The position numbers were made by a program, and so were the translations under genes. Of a DNA stretch of 64,000 bases, positions 45,788-53,939 are shown in pieces. How positions within the stretch are numbered: position 1 is the first letter of the stretch; each line of letters starts with the position of its first letter. Location of the stretch: assembly GCA_022827265.1 (NCBI GenBank), contig JAJDTF010000097.1, positions 41,075 through 105,074 of the forward strand, given 5' to 3'. The DNA comes from Acidimicrobiia bacterium (lineage in GTDB: Bacteria > Actinomycetota > Acidimicrobiia > Acidimicrobiales > Poriferisodalaceae). The notes beneath the pieces are model-generated. The model searched no databases. It saw nothing but the letters and a program-made list of their open reading frames with translations, and had not been told where the DNA came from.

Positions 45788-46566
45788 AGCACGCCCAGTT
45801 CGTCCAGCAGGTCCACCACTGCGGGTGCCGCCGCGGCACTGTCGCCGAGTTGCACGGTGGTGCTGGCACGCTCGGGCGGCCGGTGCAGCCGAACCCGCGA
45901 CTGCCCGCCCGCGTCAGCATCGTCGGCACCGTCGAGCACCTGGATCTGGGCCTTGCGTGAGGCGAGACGCCCTTTCATAGTCGGGTAGCGGGGCAGGTTG
46001 ATGCCTTCCTTGACACCGAGCGCGCAGGGGGCACGGAGCTCGTACACCTCGTAGCCGGCATCGGTCTCACGGCGCGCGGTGAACCCCCGCTCATGTGGGT
46101 CGATGCCCTTGATGCCGTTCACAATCGGCCTCCCGAGCGAGTGCGCCACCCGGATGCCGACCTGAAAGTTGCCCCCGTCGGCAGATTCGTTGCCGAACAG
46201 GATCAGGTCGAACTGCCCCCCGGCGGCCTCGAGCTCCCGCACAGCGGCGGTGATGGCGGCGGCGGTGCGCTGGGGATCCCAGTCGAGGCCACCGTCTGCT
46301 ATCACCAGCGCGAATTCGCTGCCGCCCACGCTGGCCGCATAGCGCAGCTGCTCAGTGGATGCCTCGGGGCCCAGCGTGAGCACCACGACGGCATGGCCGT
46401 CGCCGTCGAGCCCCTCGACGATCTGCGCAGCCTCCTCCACCGCGCATTCTTCGTGCGGGCTGGTGGTGAAGCCCAAGTGGGCAGTATCGACCTGCTGGCC
46501 GTCTTCGGTGACGTTGATGCGCGAGCCCACAGCAGGCACTCGCTTCACGCACACCAGGATGCGCAT
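45784..46566 (-). CDS. etfB: Electron transfer flavoprotein beta subunit
   Basis: AMP-binding ETF subunit, 260 aa. It begins MRILVCVKRVPAVGSRINV and has SPHEECAVEEA, ILFGNESADGGNFQVGIRVAHSLG and LGVKEGINLPRYPTMKGRLASRK, the last being the usual ETF-beta recognition-loop region. It lies 10 bp after the dehydrogenase stop and is coupled to etfA, so the three genes form one operon that is read away from operator pair 3. Confidence 0.93.
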   Translation of the reverse strand: MRILVCVKRVPAVGSRINVTEDGQQVDTAHLGFTTSPHEECAVEEAAQIVEGLDGDGHAVVVLTLGPEASTEQLRYAASVGGSEFALVIADGGLDWDPQRTAAAITAAVRELEAAGGQFDLILFGNESADGGNFQVGIRVAHSLGRPIVNGIKGIDPHERGFTARRETDAGYEVYELRAPCALGVKEGINLPRYPTMKGRLASRKAQIQVLDGADDADAGGQSRVRLHRPPERASTTVQLGDSAAAAPAVVDLLDELGVL

Positions 46567-46576
46567 CGGTGCGCCC

Positions 46577-49099
46577 TCAGGCCTTCATGCGGCTGTCGTC
46601 GGGATCGAACAGCGCGAGGTTCGCACCCGTGGCGGCCACGGTGACCGGGTACCGCTCATGCTGATACATGACCGACAGCTCAGTGCCCGCTGCAGCCAAC
46701 TCAGGCGGCAGGTAGGCCATTGCCAGGTAGGCACCCAGTGAGGGGGCATTGCCTGCGGTGGTGACGCGGCTGACCCTGCCGTGCGAGTCGACGATGCGCT
46801 CCCCCGCCGGTGTCAGCACAGGCTCGTTGCCGGCCCCCATCGGGAAGCGGTCGTAGCCCTCGGCACAGCGCAAGCTCTCGAAGCGCAGCGTGGAGAGCTG
46901 GGCTGCCAGCGGCGCCTCCCGGGCCGCCAGGTACGCCTCCTTGCCGATGAAATCGGCAGCCTTCACCCGTGGCCGGGCCAAGCCCGCTTCGACCGGGTTG
47001 TAATCGCTCTCGAGCTCGGCGCCCATGAGCCGGTAGCCCTTCTCGAGCCGTCCGGTGGTGCCGTACACCCCGGCACCGACGGGCCGCAGGTCGAACTCCC
47101 GCCCGGCCTGTGTGATGGCGTCCCAGAGGGCCAGCCCTGCGCTCGTGGGGCAGTAGATCTCGAAGCCCGCATCGCCGACGTAGGAGATGCGGAACATCTG
47201 CGCGGGGATCCCCGAGAGCAGCGCATCGCGCACCTGGCCGTAGCCGAAGGCCTCTTGGGACAGGTCAGTCTCGGTCAGCGTCTGCAGCAGCGCGACTGCG
47301 TTGGGGCCCCACACGCCATACGTCGACAGTGCCTCCGTGCGGTTCTCGAAGTGCACGCCGTCGGCGGGGAGGTTGTGGCGGAACCAGTACTCGTCACGAC
47401 CGCCGTCGAATGCACCAGTGGCAATGCGGAAGCGATCCTCGGACAGGCGAACGATGGTCAGGTCGGAACGGAAGCCGCCATCGGCAGTGAGCACCGGCGT
47501 GTAGATCGAGCGCCCGACCGGCAGGTCGCACTTGTTGACCACCATCCGCTCGATGTAGGGCACCACGCCTGGGCCTGACACCTCGAATACCTGGAATGGC
47601 GAGATGTCCACCAGCCCGCAGTGCTCGCGCAGGTGCAGGTGCTCGGCATCGGTGATCGGACTCCACCAGCGAGCGTCCCACTCGTGGGTGCGGCCTTCGA
47701 TGCCGTAGCGCTCGACGAGGTCGGCATTCGATTCATACCAGTGCGGCCGCTCCCAGCCGCCGGCCTCGAAGTAGAAGGCGCCGAGGTCATCAGTGCGAGC
47801 CTTGGCGGGCCCGCACGTGAGGTTGCGGCGCGTCGCCCACTGCTCACGAGGATGCACGATGCCGTAGGTCTTGTTGAAGTGCTCGTCGGCCCGGGTCTCG
47901 ATATGGATGACGTTGCGGTCCTGGGGAGAGAAGCGCGTGACGTCCGAGCCGTGGGGGTCGGTCATGCGGGGATAGCCGTAGGTCATCCACTCGGCCATCA
48001 GGCGCCCCACACCAGGTCCTTCCTTGACCCACACTGCCGCCACCGACCACAGGTTCTCGACCTCTGGTGTCGGACCCAGGACCGGGGCGGCATCGGGTGT
48101 CAGCGACAGCAGGCCGTTGATGGCGTACTTGATCTCGCCGTCGCCCAGGAACTCCATCAACTCAATGGCCTGCTCGAGCTGCTCGTCGAAGTCGTCGGGC
48201 GTGAACGGCATCTCGGTGGGGCTGAGGGCTGCTTCCTCGTTGGAGGGGATGTCCTCCACGCGGTGCAGGATCGGCCGGTGGGCGTAGCTGCCCACCTCCA
48301 TGGAGCCGGCGGACTGGCGCTCGTAGCAGAATGTGTCCATGTCGCGCACGATCGGGTAGGCCAGCTCCTGGTTCGTCTCGACGAGCACGTCGAACGGGCC
48401 CACATCCACCATCTGGTGGACGGCAGGTGTGAGCGGGATGGTGGCCCCGGCCATCTGGGCGAGCTTGGGGCTCCATACGCCGCAGGCGATCGCCACCGTG
48501 TCGCATTCGATGCGGCCCCGGTCGGTCATCACTGCGGAGATGCGGGGGCGGTTCGCTCCGGCCACGGTCTCGATGTCGAGCACCTCGGTGTTGGCGAAGG
48601 TCTGCAGGTGGCCGGCCTCGGCGGCCCGGCGACGCATCTGCGTGCCCGTCTCCAGCGAGTCAACAGCCGAGACGCTGGGGGTGTAGAAGCCGCCCAAGAT
48701 GACGTCGGAGTCGATGAACGGCACCATCTCGACGACCTCGTCGACCGTGAGCAGCTTCGACTCGATGCCCCAGCAGGTCGCTGAGGTCATGCGGCGGCGG
48801 AACTCCTCCATGCGCTCGGGGCTGCGTGCCACCTCGATGCCGCCGCACGTGTTCTGCAGACCCAGTGCCTCGTACTGACGCTGGCTGTCGACCGTGAGAT
48901 CGACGATCTCCTTGGAGTGATCAACGGGGAAGATGAAGTTCGACGCGTGCCCGGTGGATCCGCCCGGATTAGGCAGTGGGCCCTTGTCAAGAAGCACGAT
49001 GTCGGTCCAGCCGAGATCGCTGAGATGGCCAACCAGGCAGTTGCCGACGATGCCTGCCCCAATGACGACACAATCTGCCCGCGCCGGAAAGTCACTCAT
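46577..49099 (-). CDS. Dimethylglycine/sarcosine dehydrogenase-like FAD oxidoreductase fused to GcvT
   Basis: An 840-residue demethylating flavoenzyme. The N-terminal DAO-type FAD domain has the dinucleotide motif GAGIVG (14-19), and His51 in GSTGHAS is the usual position for covalent FAD. The C-terminal half (from about 430) is a GcvT/aminomethyltransferase-like folate domain (EHCGLVDISPFQVFEVSGPG and RLEKGYRLMGAELESDYNP). This architecture oxidises N-methyl groups and delivers them to H4folate as methylene-H4folate, passing electrons to ETF, whose genes follow. Dimethylglycine or sarcosine is the likely substrate. The ATG at 49099 follows GGGGATGTGAGGA. Operator pair 3 lies 40-73 bp upstream. 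Confidence 0.88.
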   Translation of the reverse strand: MSDFPARADCVVIGAGIVGNCLVGHLSDLGWTDIVLLDKGPLPNPGGSTGHASNFIFPVDHSKEIVDLTVDSQRQYEALGLQNTCGGIEVARSPERMEEFRRRMTSATCWGIESKLLTVDEVVEMVPFIDSDVILGGFYTPSVSAVDSLETGTQMRRRAAEAGHLQTFANTEVLDIETVAGANRPRISAVMTDRGRIECDTVAIACGVWSPKLAQMAGATIPLTPAVHQMVDVGPFDVLVETNQELAYPIVRDMDTFCYERQSAGSMEVGSYAHRPILHRVEDIPSNEEAALSPTEMPFTPDDFDEQLEQAIELMEFLGDGEIKYAINGLLSLTPDAAPVLGPTPEVENLWSVAAVWVKEGPGVGRLMAEWMTYGYPRMTDPHGSDVTRFSPQDRNVIHIETRADEHFNKTYGIVHPREQWATRRNLTCGPAKARTDDLGAFYFEAGGWERPHWYESNADLVERYGIEGRTHEWDARWWSPITDAEHLHLREHCGLVDISPFQVFEVSGPGVVPYIERMVVNKCDLPVGRSIYTPVLTADGGFRSDLTIVRLSEDRFRIATGAFDGGRDEYWFRHNLPADGVHFENRTEALSTYGVWGPNAVALLQTLTETDLSQEAFGYGQVRDALLSGIPAQMFRISYVGDAGFEIYCPTSAGLALWDAITQAGREFDLRPVGAGVYGTTGRLEKGYRLMGAELESDYNPVEAGLARPRVKAADFIGKEAYLAAREAPLAAQLSTLRFESLRCAEGYDRFPMGAGNEPVLTPAGERIVDSHGRVSRVTTAGNAPSLGAYLAMAYLPPELAAAGTELSVMYQHERYPVTVAATGANLALFDPDDSRMKA

Positions 49100-49137
49100 T
49101 CCTCACATCCCCGCTGTTACCCGATGGCAGCCTTGCT

Positions 49138-49154
49138 GTTCTGTATGATGGAAC
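49138..49154. promoter_or_regulatory. Putative IclR operator 3a
   Basis: GTTCTGTATGATGGAAC: the same 17-bp frame as the other sites with one arm mismatch (GTTCT). It overlaps the TATGAT -10 candidate and lies 18 bp centre-to-centre from operator 3b. Confidence 0.55.
49144..49149 (+). promoter_or_regulatory. Candidate -10 box for the formate-H4folate ligase operon
   Basis: TATGAT, one mismatch from TATAAT, lies inside operator 3a and about 145 nt before the fhs ATG. No convincing -35 is seen. Binding of a regulator to 3a and 3b would cover this box and the presumed start site. Confidence 0.35.
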
Positions 49155-49155
49155 A

Positions 49156-49172
49156 GTTCCACTCAGCGGAAC
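49156..49172. promoter_or_regulatory. Putative IclR operator 3b (dehydrogenase/fhs divergent promoters)
   Basis: GTTCCACTCAGCGGAAC, perfect 5-bp arms plus inner C/G pairing. With flanks it differs from operator 1 at only two central bases. It lies between the divergent DMGDH-etfBA and fhs operons. Confidence 0.7.
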
Positions 49173-49292
49173 AGCAACTAGGGGAACAGTAGCCGAACGA
49201 CCCGGCAACTGACGACATCGAACCGGTGGCGCAGTGGCGTCACGAGCTTCTGGCAGGGTGTAGAGGGCCCAATTCGTGTGGGGGTGCACGGC

Positions 49293-51002
49293 ATGGCGAC
49301 GACAGGCGGATTTCCAAGCGATCTCGAGATTGCATCGGCTGCACAGATCCGGCCGCTGACCGAGATCGCGAACGAGGCGGGCATCCCGCTGGAATACCTC
49401 GAGCTGTACGGCTCCGGCGTGGCGAAGGTCAAGCTGGAGGCCGTCGAAGCGATGGCTGATCGGCCCCGCGGGCGCTACGTGGTGGTGACGGCCATCACCC
49501 CGACGCCGCTCGGCGAGGGCAAGACGACCACCACGGTGGGGCTCGGGCAGGCGTTCGGGCACATCGGGCGCACCGCCACTATCGCCATCCGGCAGCCGTC
49601 GATGGGCCCCACCTTCGGCATCAAGGGCGGTGCGGCCGGCGGCGGCTACAGCCAGGTGGTGCCGATGGACCTGTTCAACCTGCACCTCACCGGCGACATG
49701 CACGCCGTGACCGCCGCGCACAATCTCTGCGCTGCGATGCTCGATGCGCACCTGTACCACGGCAACGAGGCCGGGTTCGATATCCACAACATCACCTGGC
49801 GCCGGGTGCTCGATGTCAACGACCGGGCCTTGCGCAACATCACGATCGGCTTGGGCGGCCGCCTCGACGGCATCCCCCGCGAGTCGGGTTTTGACATCAC
49901 GGCTGCCTCGGAGGTGATGGCGACGCTCGCGCTGTGCACCTCCATGTCAGACCTGCGCGCCCGGCTCGGCCGCATCGTGCTGGGCTACACCCCCGGCGGC
50001 GAGCCGGTGACTGCAGAGGAAATCGGCGCCGCCGGGTCGATGGCGGTGCTGCTTCGCGAAGCCATCAAACCGAACCTCATGCAGACCTTGGAGGGTTCCC
50101 CGGCACTCGTGCACACCGGTCCCTTCGGCAATATCGCGACCGGGAATTCCTCGATCGTTGCCGACCAGATCGGCATTGGCACGTCCGACTTCCTGCTCAC
50201 CGAGGCGGGGTTCGGTGCCGACATGGGCGCAGAGCGGTTCTTCAATATCAAATGCCGGTACTCGGGCGTGTCGCCCGACGCCGCAGTGATCGTGGCGACC
50301 GTGCGTGGCCTCAAGGCTCACTCGGGCAAGCACCGGATCGTGGCCGGACGGCCTCTGCCGCCGGCCCTGCTCGAGGCCAATCCCGATGAGGTGCACGCCG
50401 GCGGCGACAACCTCCGCAAACAGCTCGAGAACGTGCGGATGCACGGTGTCTCCCCGGTGGTGGCGATCAACCAGTTCCCCGGTGATCACGATGTCGACCT
50501 AGCCGCCATCGCCGAGATCGCAGCCGAGTACGGTGCCCGCTCGGCCCGCTGCACCCACTTCGCCGACGGCGGCGCCGGCGCGGCCGACCTTGCCGAAGCT
50601 GTGGCCGAAGCAGCCGAAGAGCCGACGGACTTCTCGGTGCTCTACCCCGATGACATGTCGCTGCGCGACAAGATCCGCGCCGTCGCGACCAACGTGTACG
50701 GCGCAGACGATGTGAGCTACACCGCCCGGGCAAACCGCGAGATCGACGGCTATGAGCGCAACGGCTTCGGGAACCTGCCGGTGTGCATCGCCAAGACTCA
50801 CCTGTCCATCTCGTCGGATGCCTCGCTCAAGGGCGCTCCGACCGGCTGGACACTGCCGGTGCGTGAAGTGCGGGCGTCGGTCGGTGCCGGGTTCGTATAC
50901 CCGATCTGCGGTGACATGCGCACCATGCCCGGTCTCGGCCGTGATCCCGCAGCCCGGCACATCGATCTCGACGCCGACGGCGACATCGTCGGCCTGAGCT
51001 GA
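49293..51002 (+). CDS. fhs: Formate-tetrahydrofolate ligase
   Basis: Enzyme of 569 residues that interconverts formate + H4folate + ATP and 10-formyl-H4folate. The P-loop TPLGEGKT is at 71-78, followed by RQPSMGPTFGIKGGAAGGGYSQV, HLTGDMHAVTAAHNL and the GFGADMGAERFFNIKCR segment. In this setting it probably runs toward formate and ATP, feeding formate dehydrogenase. I chose ATG 49293 because a GGGGGTG ribosome site lies 7-8 nt before it; GTG 49278 is possible. The MTHFR-like gene follows 11 bp after the stop. Confidence 0.94.
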   Translation: MATTGGFPSDLEIASAAQIRPLTEIANEAGIPLEYLELYGSGVAKVKLEAVEAMADRPRGRYVVVTAITPTPLGEGKTTTTVGLGQAFGHIGRTATIAIRQPSMGPTFGIKGGAAGGGYSQVVPMDLFNLHLTGDMHAVTAAHNLCAAMLDAHLYHGNEAGFDIHNITWRRVLDVNDRALRNITIGLGGRLDGIPRESGFDITAASEVMATLALCTSMSDLRARLGRIVLGYTPGGEPVTAEEIGAAGSMAVLLREAIKPNLMQTLEGSPALVHTGPFGNIATGNSSIVADQIGIGTSDFLLTEAGFGADMGAERFFNIKCRYSGVSPDAAVIVATVRGLKAHSGKHRIVAGRPLPPALLEANPDEVHAGGDNLRKQLENVRMHGVSPVVAINQFPGDHDVDLAAIAEIAAEYGARSARCTHFADGGAGAADLAEAVAEAAEEPTDFSVLYPDDMSLRDKIRAVATNVYGADDVSYTARANREIDGYERNGFGNLPVCIAKTHLSISSDASLKGAPTGWTLPVREVRASVGAGFVYPICGDMRTMPGLGRDPAARHIDLDADGDIVGLS

Positions 51003-51013
51003 CGGAGCCGCAA

Positions 51014-51967
51014 TTGTTCGCGTTCTTCTCGAACCCAAAGGTCAACCGGATTCCGTGCTGGACCAGGGCGTGGCGGCTCGACTCAGCGCGTCGCCGCTCG
51101 GCGAGCAGTCGCAAGCTGTCGGGCGATGACGCGCAGACACGTCGCAGGCTGCTGGCCGACGCCCAGTGGGAGCTCATCCCGCTGCGCAACCTCGCAGACC
51201 AGCTTCCCCACCTGCCGACGGGATCGCCGGTGTCGATCACTGCGTCGGCGTCCAAGACGCTCGAGGACACGTTGGATCTGACCGCCGAACTCGCCACGCT
51301 CGGCCACCGGCCGGTCCCCCACATCGCCGCTCGCATGGTCGCCAGCCGTGATCATCTGGAGGATCTGCTGGGTCGCATCGAGTCGATGGGCCTCAACGAG
51401 ATCTTCCTCGTCGGCGGCGACGTCACCAGCCCGGCCGGTCCCTTCGACAGCGCCGAGCAGCTGCTCGAAGCGCTTGCCGACCTCGAGCACACGCTCACCC
51501 ACATCGGCATCACGTCGTACCCCGAGGGGCACGCGCTCATCAGCGATGCGGTCTTGCACGATGCACTGCATGCCAAGCAGGCCCTGCTGGCGGACGCAGG
51601 CATCGAAGGTCACGCTGCGACACAGATGTGCTTCCATCCCCGTTCAATCATCGAGTGGCTCTCGTCGGAGCGCTACAGCGGATTCACCTTGCCAGTGCAT
51701 CTCGGCATTCCCGGCGCAGTCGATCCGGCACGACTGCTCCGCATCGGCACTCGCTTGGGCATCGGCGCCTCGCTGCGCTACCTGCACAAGAACACCGGAG
51801 CTGTGGCACGCATGCTGCGACCCGGCGGCTATGACCCCAGCGTCCTGGTGGATGCTCTCGCGCCTCACGCCGACCGGCTCGACATCGCCGGCCTGCACGT
51901 ATTTACGTTCAACTCCATTGCTGACACGGTCGCCTGGCGCGACGCCGCTGCGGCGGGACGCCGGTAG
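51014..51967 (+). CDS. Methylenetetrahydrofolate reductase-like protein
   Basis: TIM-barrel protein (317 aa) of the MTHFR family, which interconverts methyl- and methylene-H4folate. Visible features are SITASASKTLEDTLDL near residue 75, VPHIAARMVASRDHLEDLL, EIFLVGGDVTSPAGPF, GITSYPEGHALI, ATQMCFHPRSIIEWL and FTLPVHLGIPG. The usual N-terminal Pro-P-K-x-FS region is replaced by a short, basic, unusual segment. The TTG at 51014 has GGAG 7 nt upstream. In the island it would oxidise methyl-H4folate made by the methyltransferase at 31949, so it is likely to run in the reverse of the biosynthetic direction. Confidence 0.82.
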   Translation: MFAFFSNPKVNRIPCWTRAWRLDSARRRSASSRKLSGDDAQTRRRLLADAQWELIPLRNLADQLPHLPTGSPVSITASASKTLEDTLDLTAELATLGHRPVPHIAARMVASRDHLEDLLGRIESMGLNEIFLVGGDVTSPAGPFDSAEQLLEALADLEHTLTHIGITSYPEGHALISDAVLHDALHAKQALLADAGIEGHAATQMCFHPRSIIEWLSSERYSGFTLPVHLGIPGAVDPARLLRIGTRLGIGASLRYLHKNTGAVARMLRPGGYDPSVLVDALAPHADRLDIAGLHVFTFNSIADTVAWRDAAAAGRR

Positions 51968-51998
51968 CTCACCGTCGGCAAGCGAGAGGCGCGAGGCA

Positions 51999-52670
51999 TT
52001 GCCAGCGGGACTGTTGGCAGCACTGAAGATCGCCCTGCTCGCGATCGGGGGCATTGCGCATCGCGTGTACTGGCAGGGTGATGTCGGGATCACCTACGTG
52101 GTCGTTGCCGTGTTCCTCTCGACCAATCTCGTGATCTGTTTCTGGGAGATCTGCCTCTTCTTCCGGCGCGACTACATCGAGTCTCGGCTTGCCCACTGGC
52201 AACATCATCGGCATCGCACCGGCAGGAGCCCGGCACTCGCGTTCCTCACCACCAAGGTTCCGCTGCGGTCAGCGTTCTCACCGACCATCTGGGCCGACGT
52301 GTGGGCCAGCTATTCCACCTACGACGGTTCGTACGCCGATCGCCGCACCTACGGGTTCAACGTGGACGTGGGCAATGGCTTCATCACGGCCATACCCACG
52401 CTGATCCTCTACGCAGCGTTCACGACGGAGTTCATCTCGCCGCTGGCGGCAGGAATCCTCGGGATCATGTTCTTCTGGCAGTGGATGTATGCGACGTCCA
52501 TCTACCTGTTGAGCTTCTTCATCGCGAAGCGCCACCGAGACATCAGCCGGGGCGAGGTGTACGGCATGATCCTGGCGTTCAACGCCCCTTGGATCGTGGT
52601 CCCGTTGCTGGGGCTGTACGTCTCCATCCGCCTCGTTGTCGACGGCAGCTACAGCGTCTTAGGCAGTTGA
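51999..52670 (+). CDS. Polytopic membrane protein, unknown function
   Basis: A 223-residue protein with five predicted membrane helices: about 2-18, 25-48, 130-150, 152-180 and 190-215 of the product. A charged loop with many aromatic residues (RRDYIESRLAHWQHHRHRTG and WASYSTYDGSYADRRTYGF) lies between helices 2 and 3. I do not recognise the family. The TTG at 51999 follows GAGAGGCGCGAGG; no ATG or GTG fits. It is 31 bp after the MTHFR-like gene and may belong to the fhs operon. Its end overlaps the convergent MFS gene by 12 bp. Confidence 0.65.
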   Translation: MPAGLLAALKIALLAIGGIAHRVYWQGDVGITYVVVAVFLSTNLVICFWEICLFFRRDYIESRLAHWQHHRHRTGRSPALAFLTTKVPLRSAFSPTIWADVWASYSTYDGSYADRRTYGFNVDVGNGFITAIPTLILYAAFTTEFISPLAAGILGIMFFWQWMYATSIYLLSFFIAKRHRDISRGEVYGMILAFNAPWIVVPLLGLYVSIRLVVDGSYSVLGS

Positions 52671-53906
52671 CGTCGAAGTTCTGCGTCGATGCTCCGCTAG
52701 GGCGGGTGCAGGCTCTTCGGAGATGCTGAAGTGCAGTGCTGCGGCGGCTACACCGAGTGCAGCGGCGACCCACCACCACAGGTCGTATGAACCGGTGAGC
52801 TCGCGGATCTCGCCGCCGCCCCAGGAGCCGAGGAACGCCCCGATCTGGTGGGACAGGAAGACGAATCCGAAGAGTGTTCCGGCCCTGCGCACGCCGAACT
52901 GTCCCAGCACGATGCCCGAGGTCAATGGCACGCTGGCCAGCCACACGATCCCGATCACGACGCCGAACCCGAGGGCCACCACGGGGGTCGCCGGCAGCAG
53001 CACCAAGCCGGCGAACGCGAGCGCCCGGGTGCTGTACATGATGCTCAGCAGCCGGCTCTTCGCGAACCGCATGCCCAGCGCGCCGGCGGCAAACGCCCCC
53101 ACGATGTTGAACAGGCCCACGAGCGACCACGACAAGTTGGCGACGGCGGTATCGAGGCCGGCATCGGTGAGCGTCTTGGGCAGGTGCACTCCGATGAACG
53201 TGACGTGGAAGCCGCAGACGAAGAACGTGCAGTTCACCAGCAAGTAATCGCGATGGCGAGCGGCCCTCGCCAACGTCGTCAGGAGCGATTCGTCGTCGTC
53301 CGGCATCGCTTCGACGGCTTCGGCGGACCCGGACTGGGTGCGCAGTGGCCGGACGAACAGCCCGATGGACACCGTCACGACGGCCAGGACGGTCAACGCG
53401 CTGCGCCAGCCGAATGCGCTGATGACTGCGCCGGTCAACGGCACCAGCACGAAGTGCCCGAGCGAGCCGCAGGCCGTGGCCACGCCCAACGCCATCGAGC
53501 GCCGCTGGGGGTCCACGAGCCGGCTCATCGACGAGAGCACCACCGCGAACGAAGCCGCTGACATGCCCAGGCCCACGATCACCCCACCGCCGAGATGCAG
53601 TCCAGCGGGACCGTTGGCGGCCCCCATTACCAGCAGTCCGCCTGCGTAGGCGATCGCACCCACGAGCAGCGTCCGTGCTGCACCGAACCGGTCGGCGACT
53701 GCGCCCGCGAACGGCTGGCCCAGGCCCCACACGAGGTTCTGCAGGGCAACGGTCAGCCCGACCGTGCCGATGCCCACATCCAGCGCTTGATCGATGGCGT
53801 CGGGGAACAGCCCCATCGTGGCCCGTACGCCGAGGGTCAACGCTGTGATGATGCTCCCGGTGAGCAAGATCGGCGCGATCGAGTTCTTGCCGGTCCCGGG
53901 GCTCAC
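52659..53906 (-). CDS. MFS transporter, monocarboxylate-transporter-like
   Basis: Major facilitator of 415 residues with 12 predicted helices. The start FPDAIDQALDVGIGTVGLTVALQ and the GQPFAGAVADRFGAARTL loop after helix 2 resemble the OFA/monocarboxylate-transporter-like group (substrates such as oxalate, formate or other small acids). The interdomain loop (about 205-225) is acidic. The GTG at 53906 is supported by a TACCCT -10 box 6 nt upstream. It is convergent with the one-carbon island, so the functional link is uncertain. Confidence 0.85.
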   Translation of the reverse strand: MSPGTGKNSIAPILLTGSIITALTLGVRATMGLFPDAIDQALDVGIGTVGLTVALQNLVWGLGQPFAGAVADRFGAARTLLVGAIAYAGGLLVMGAANGPAGLHLGGGVIVGLGMSAASFAVVLSSMSRLVDPQRRSMALGVATACGSLGHFVLVPLTGAVISAFGWRSALTVLAVVTVSIGLFVRPLRTQSGSAEAVEAMPDDDESLLTTLARAARHRDYLLVNCTFFVCGFHVTFIGVHLPKTLTDAGLDTAVANLSWSLVGLFNIVGAFAAGALGMRFAKSRLLSIMYSTRALAFAGLVLLPATPVVALGFGVVIGIVWLASVPLTSGIVLGQFGVRRAGTLFGFVFLSHQIGAFLGSWGGGEIRELTGSYDLWWWVAAALGVAAAALHFSISEEPAPALAEHRRRTSTSTA

Positions 53907-53912
53907 CGGATC

Positions 53913-53918
53913 AGGGTA
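53913..53918 (-). promoter_or_regulatory. -10 box of leaderless MFS promoter
   Basis: TACCCT on the minus strand ends 6 nt before the GTG at 53906. Confidence 0.5.
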
Positions 53919-53939
53919 TGGCTGGGGCCCGATGCTTGC

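Noticed and set aside
52579..53730. A 383-codon minus-strand open frame
   Set aside because: Arg-rich frame-shifted shadow of the MFS gene at 52659-53906.
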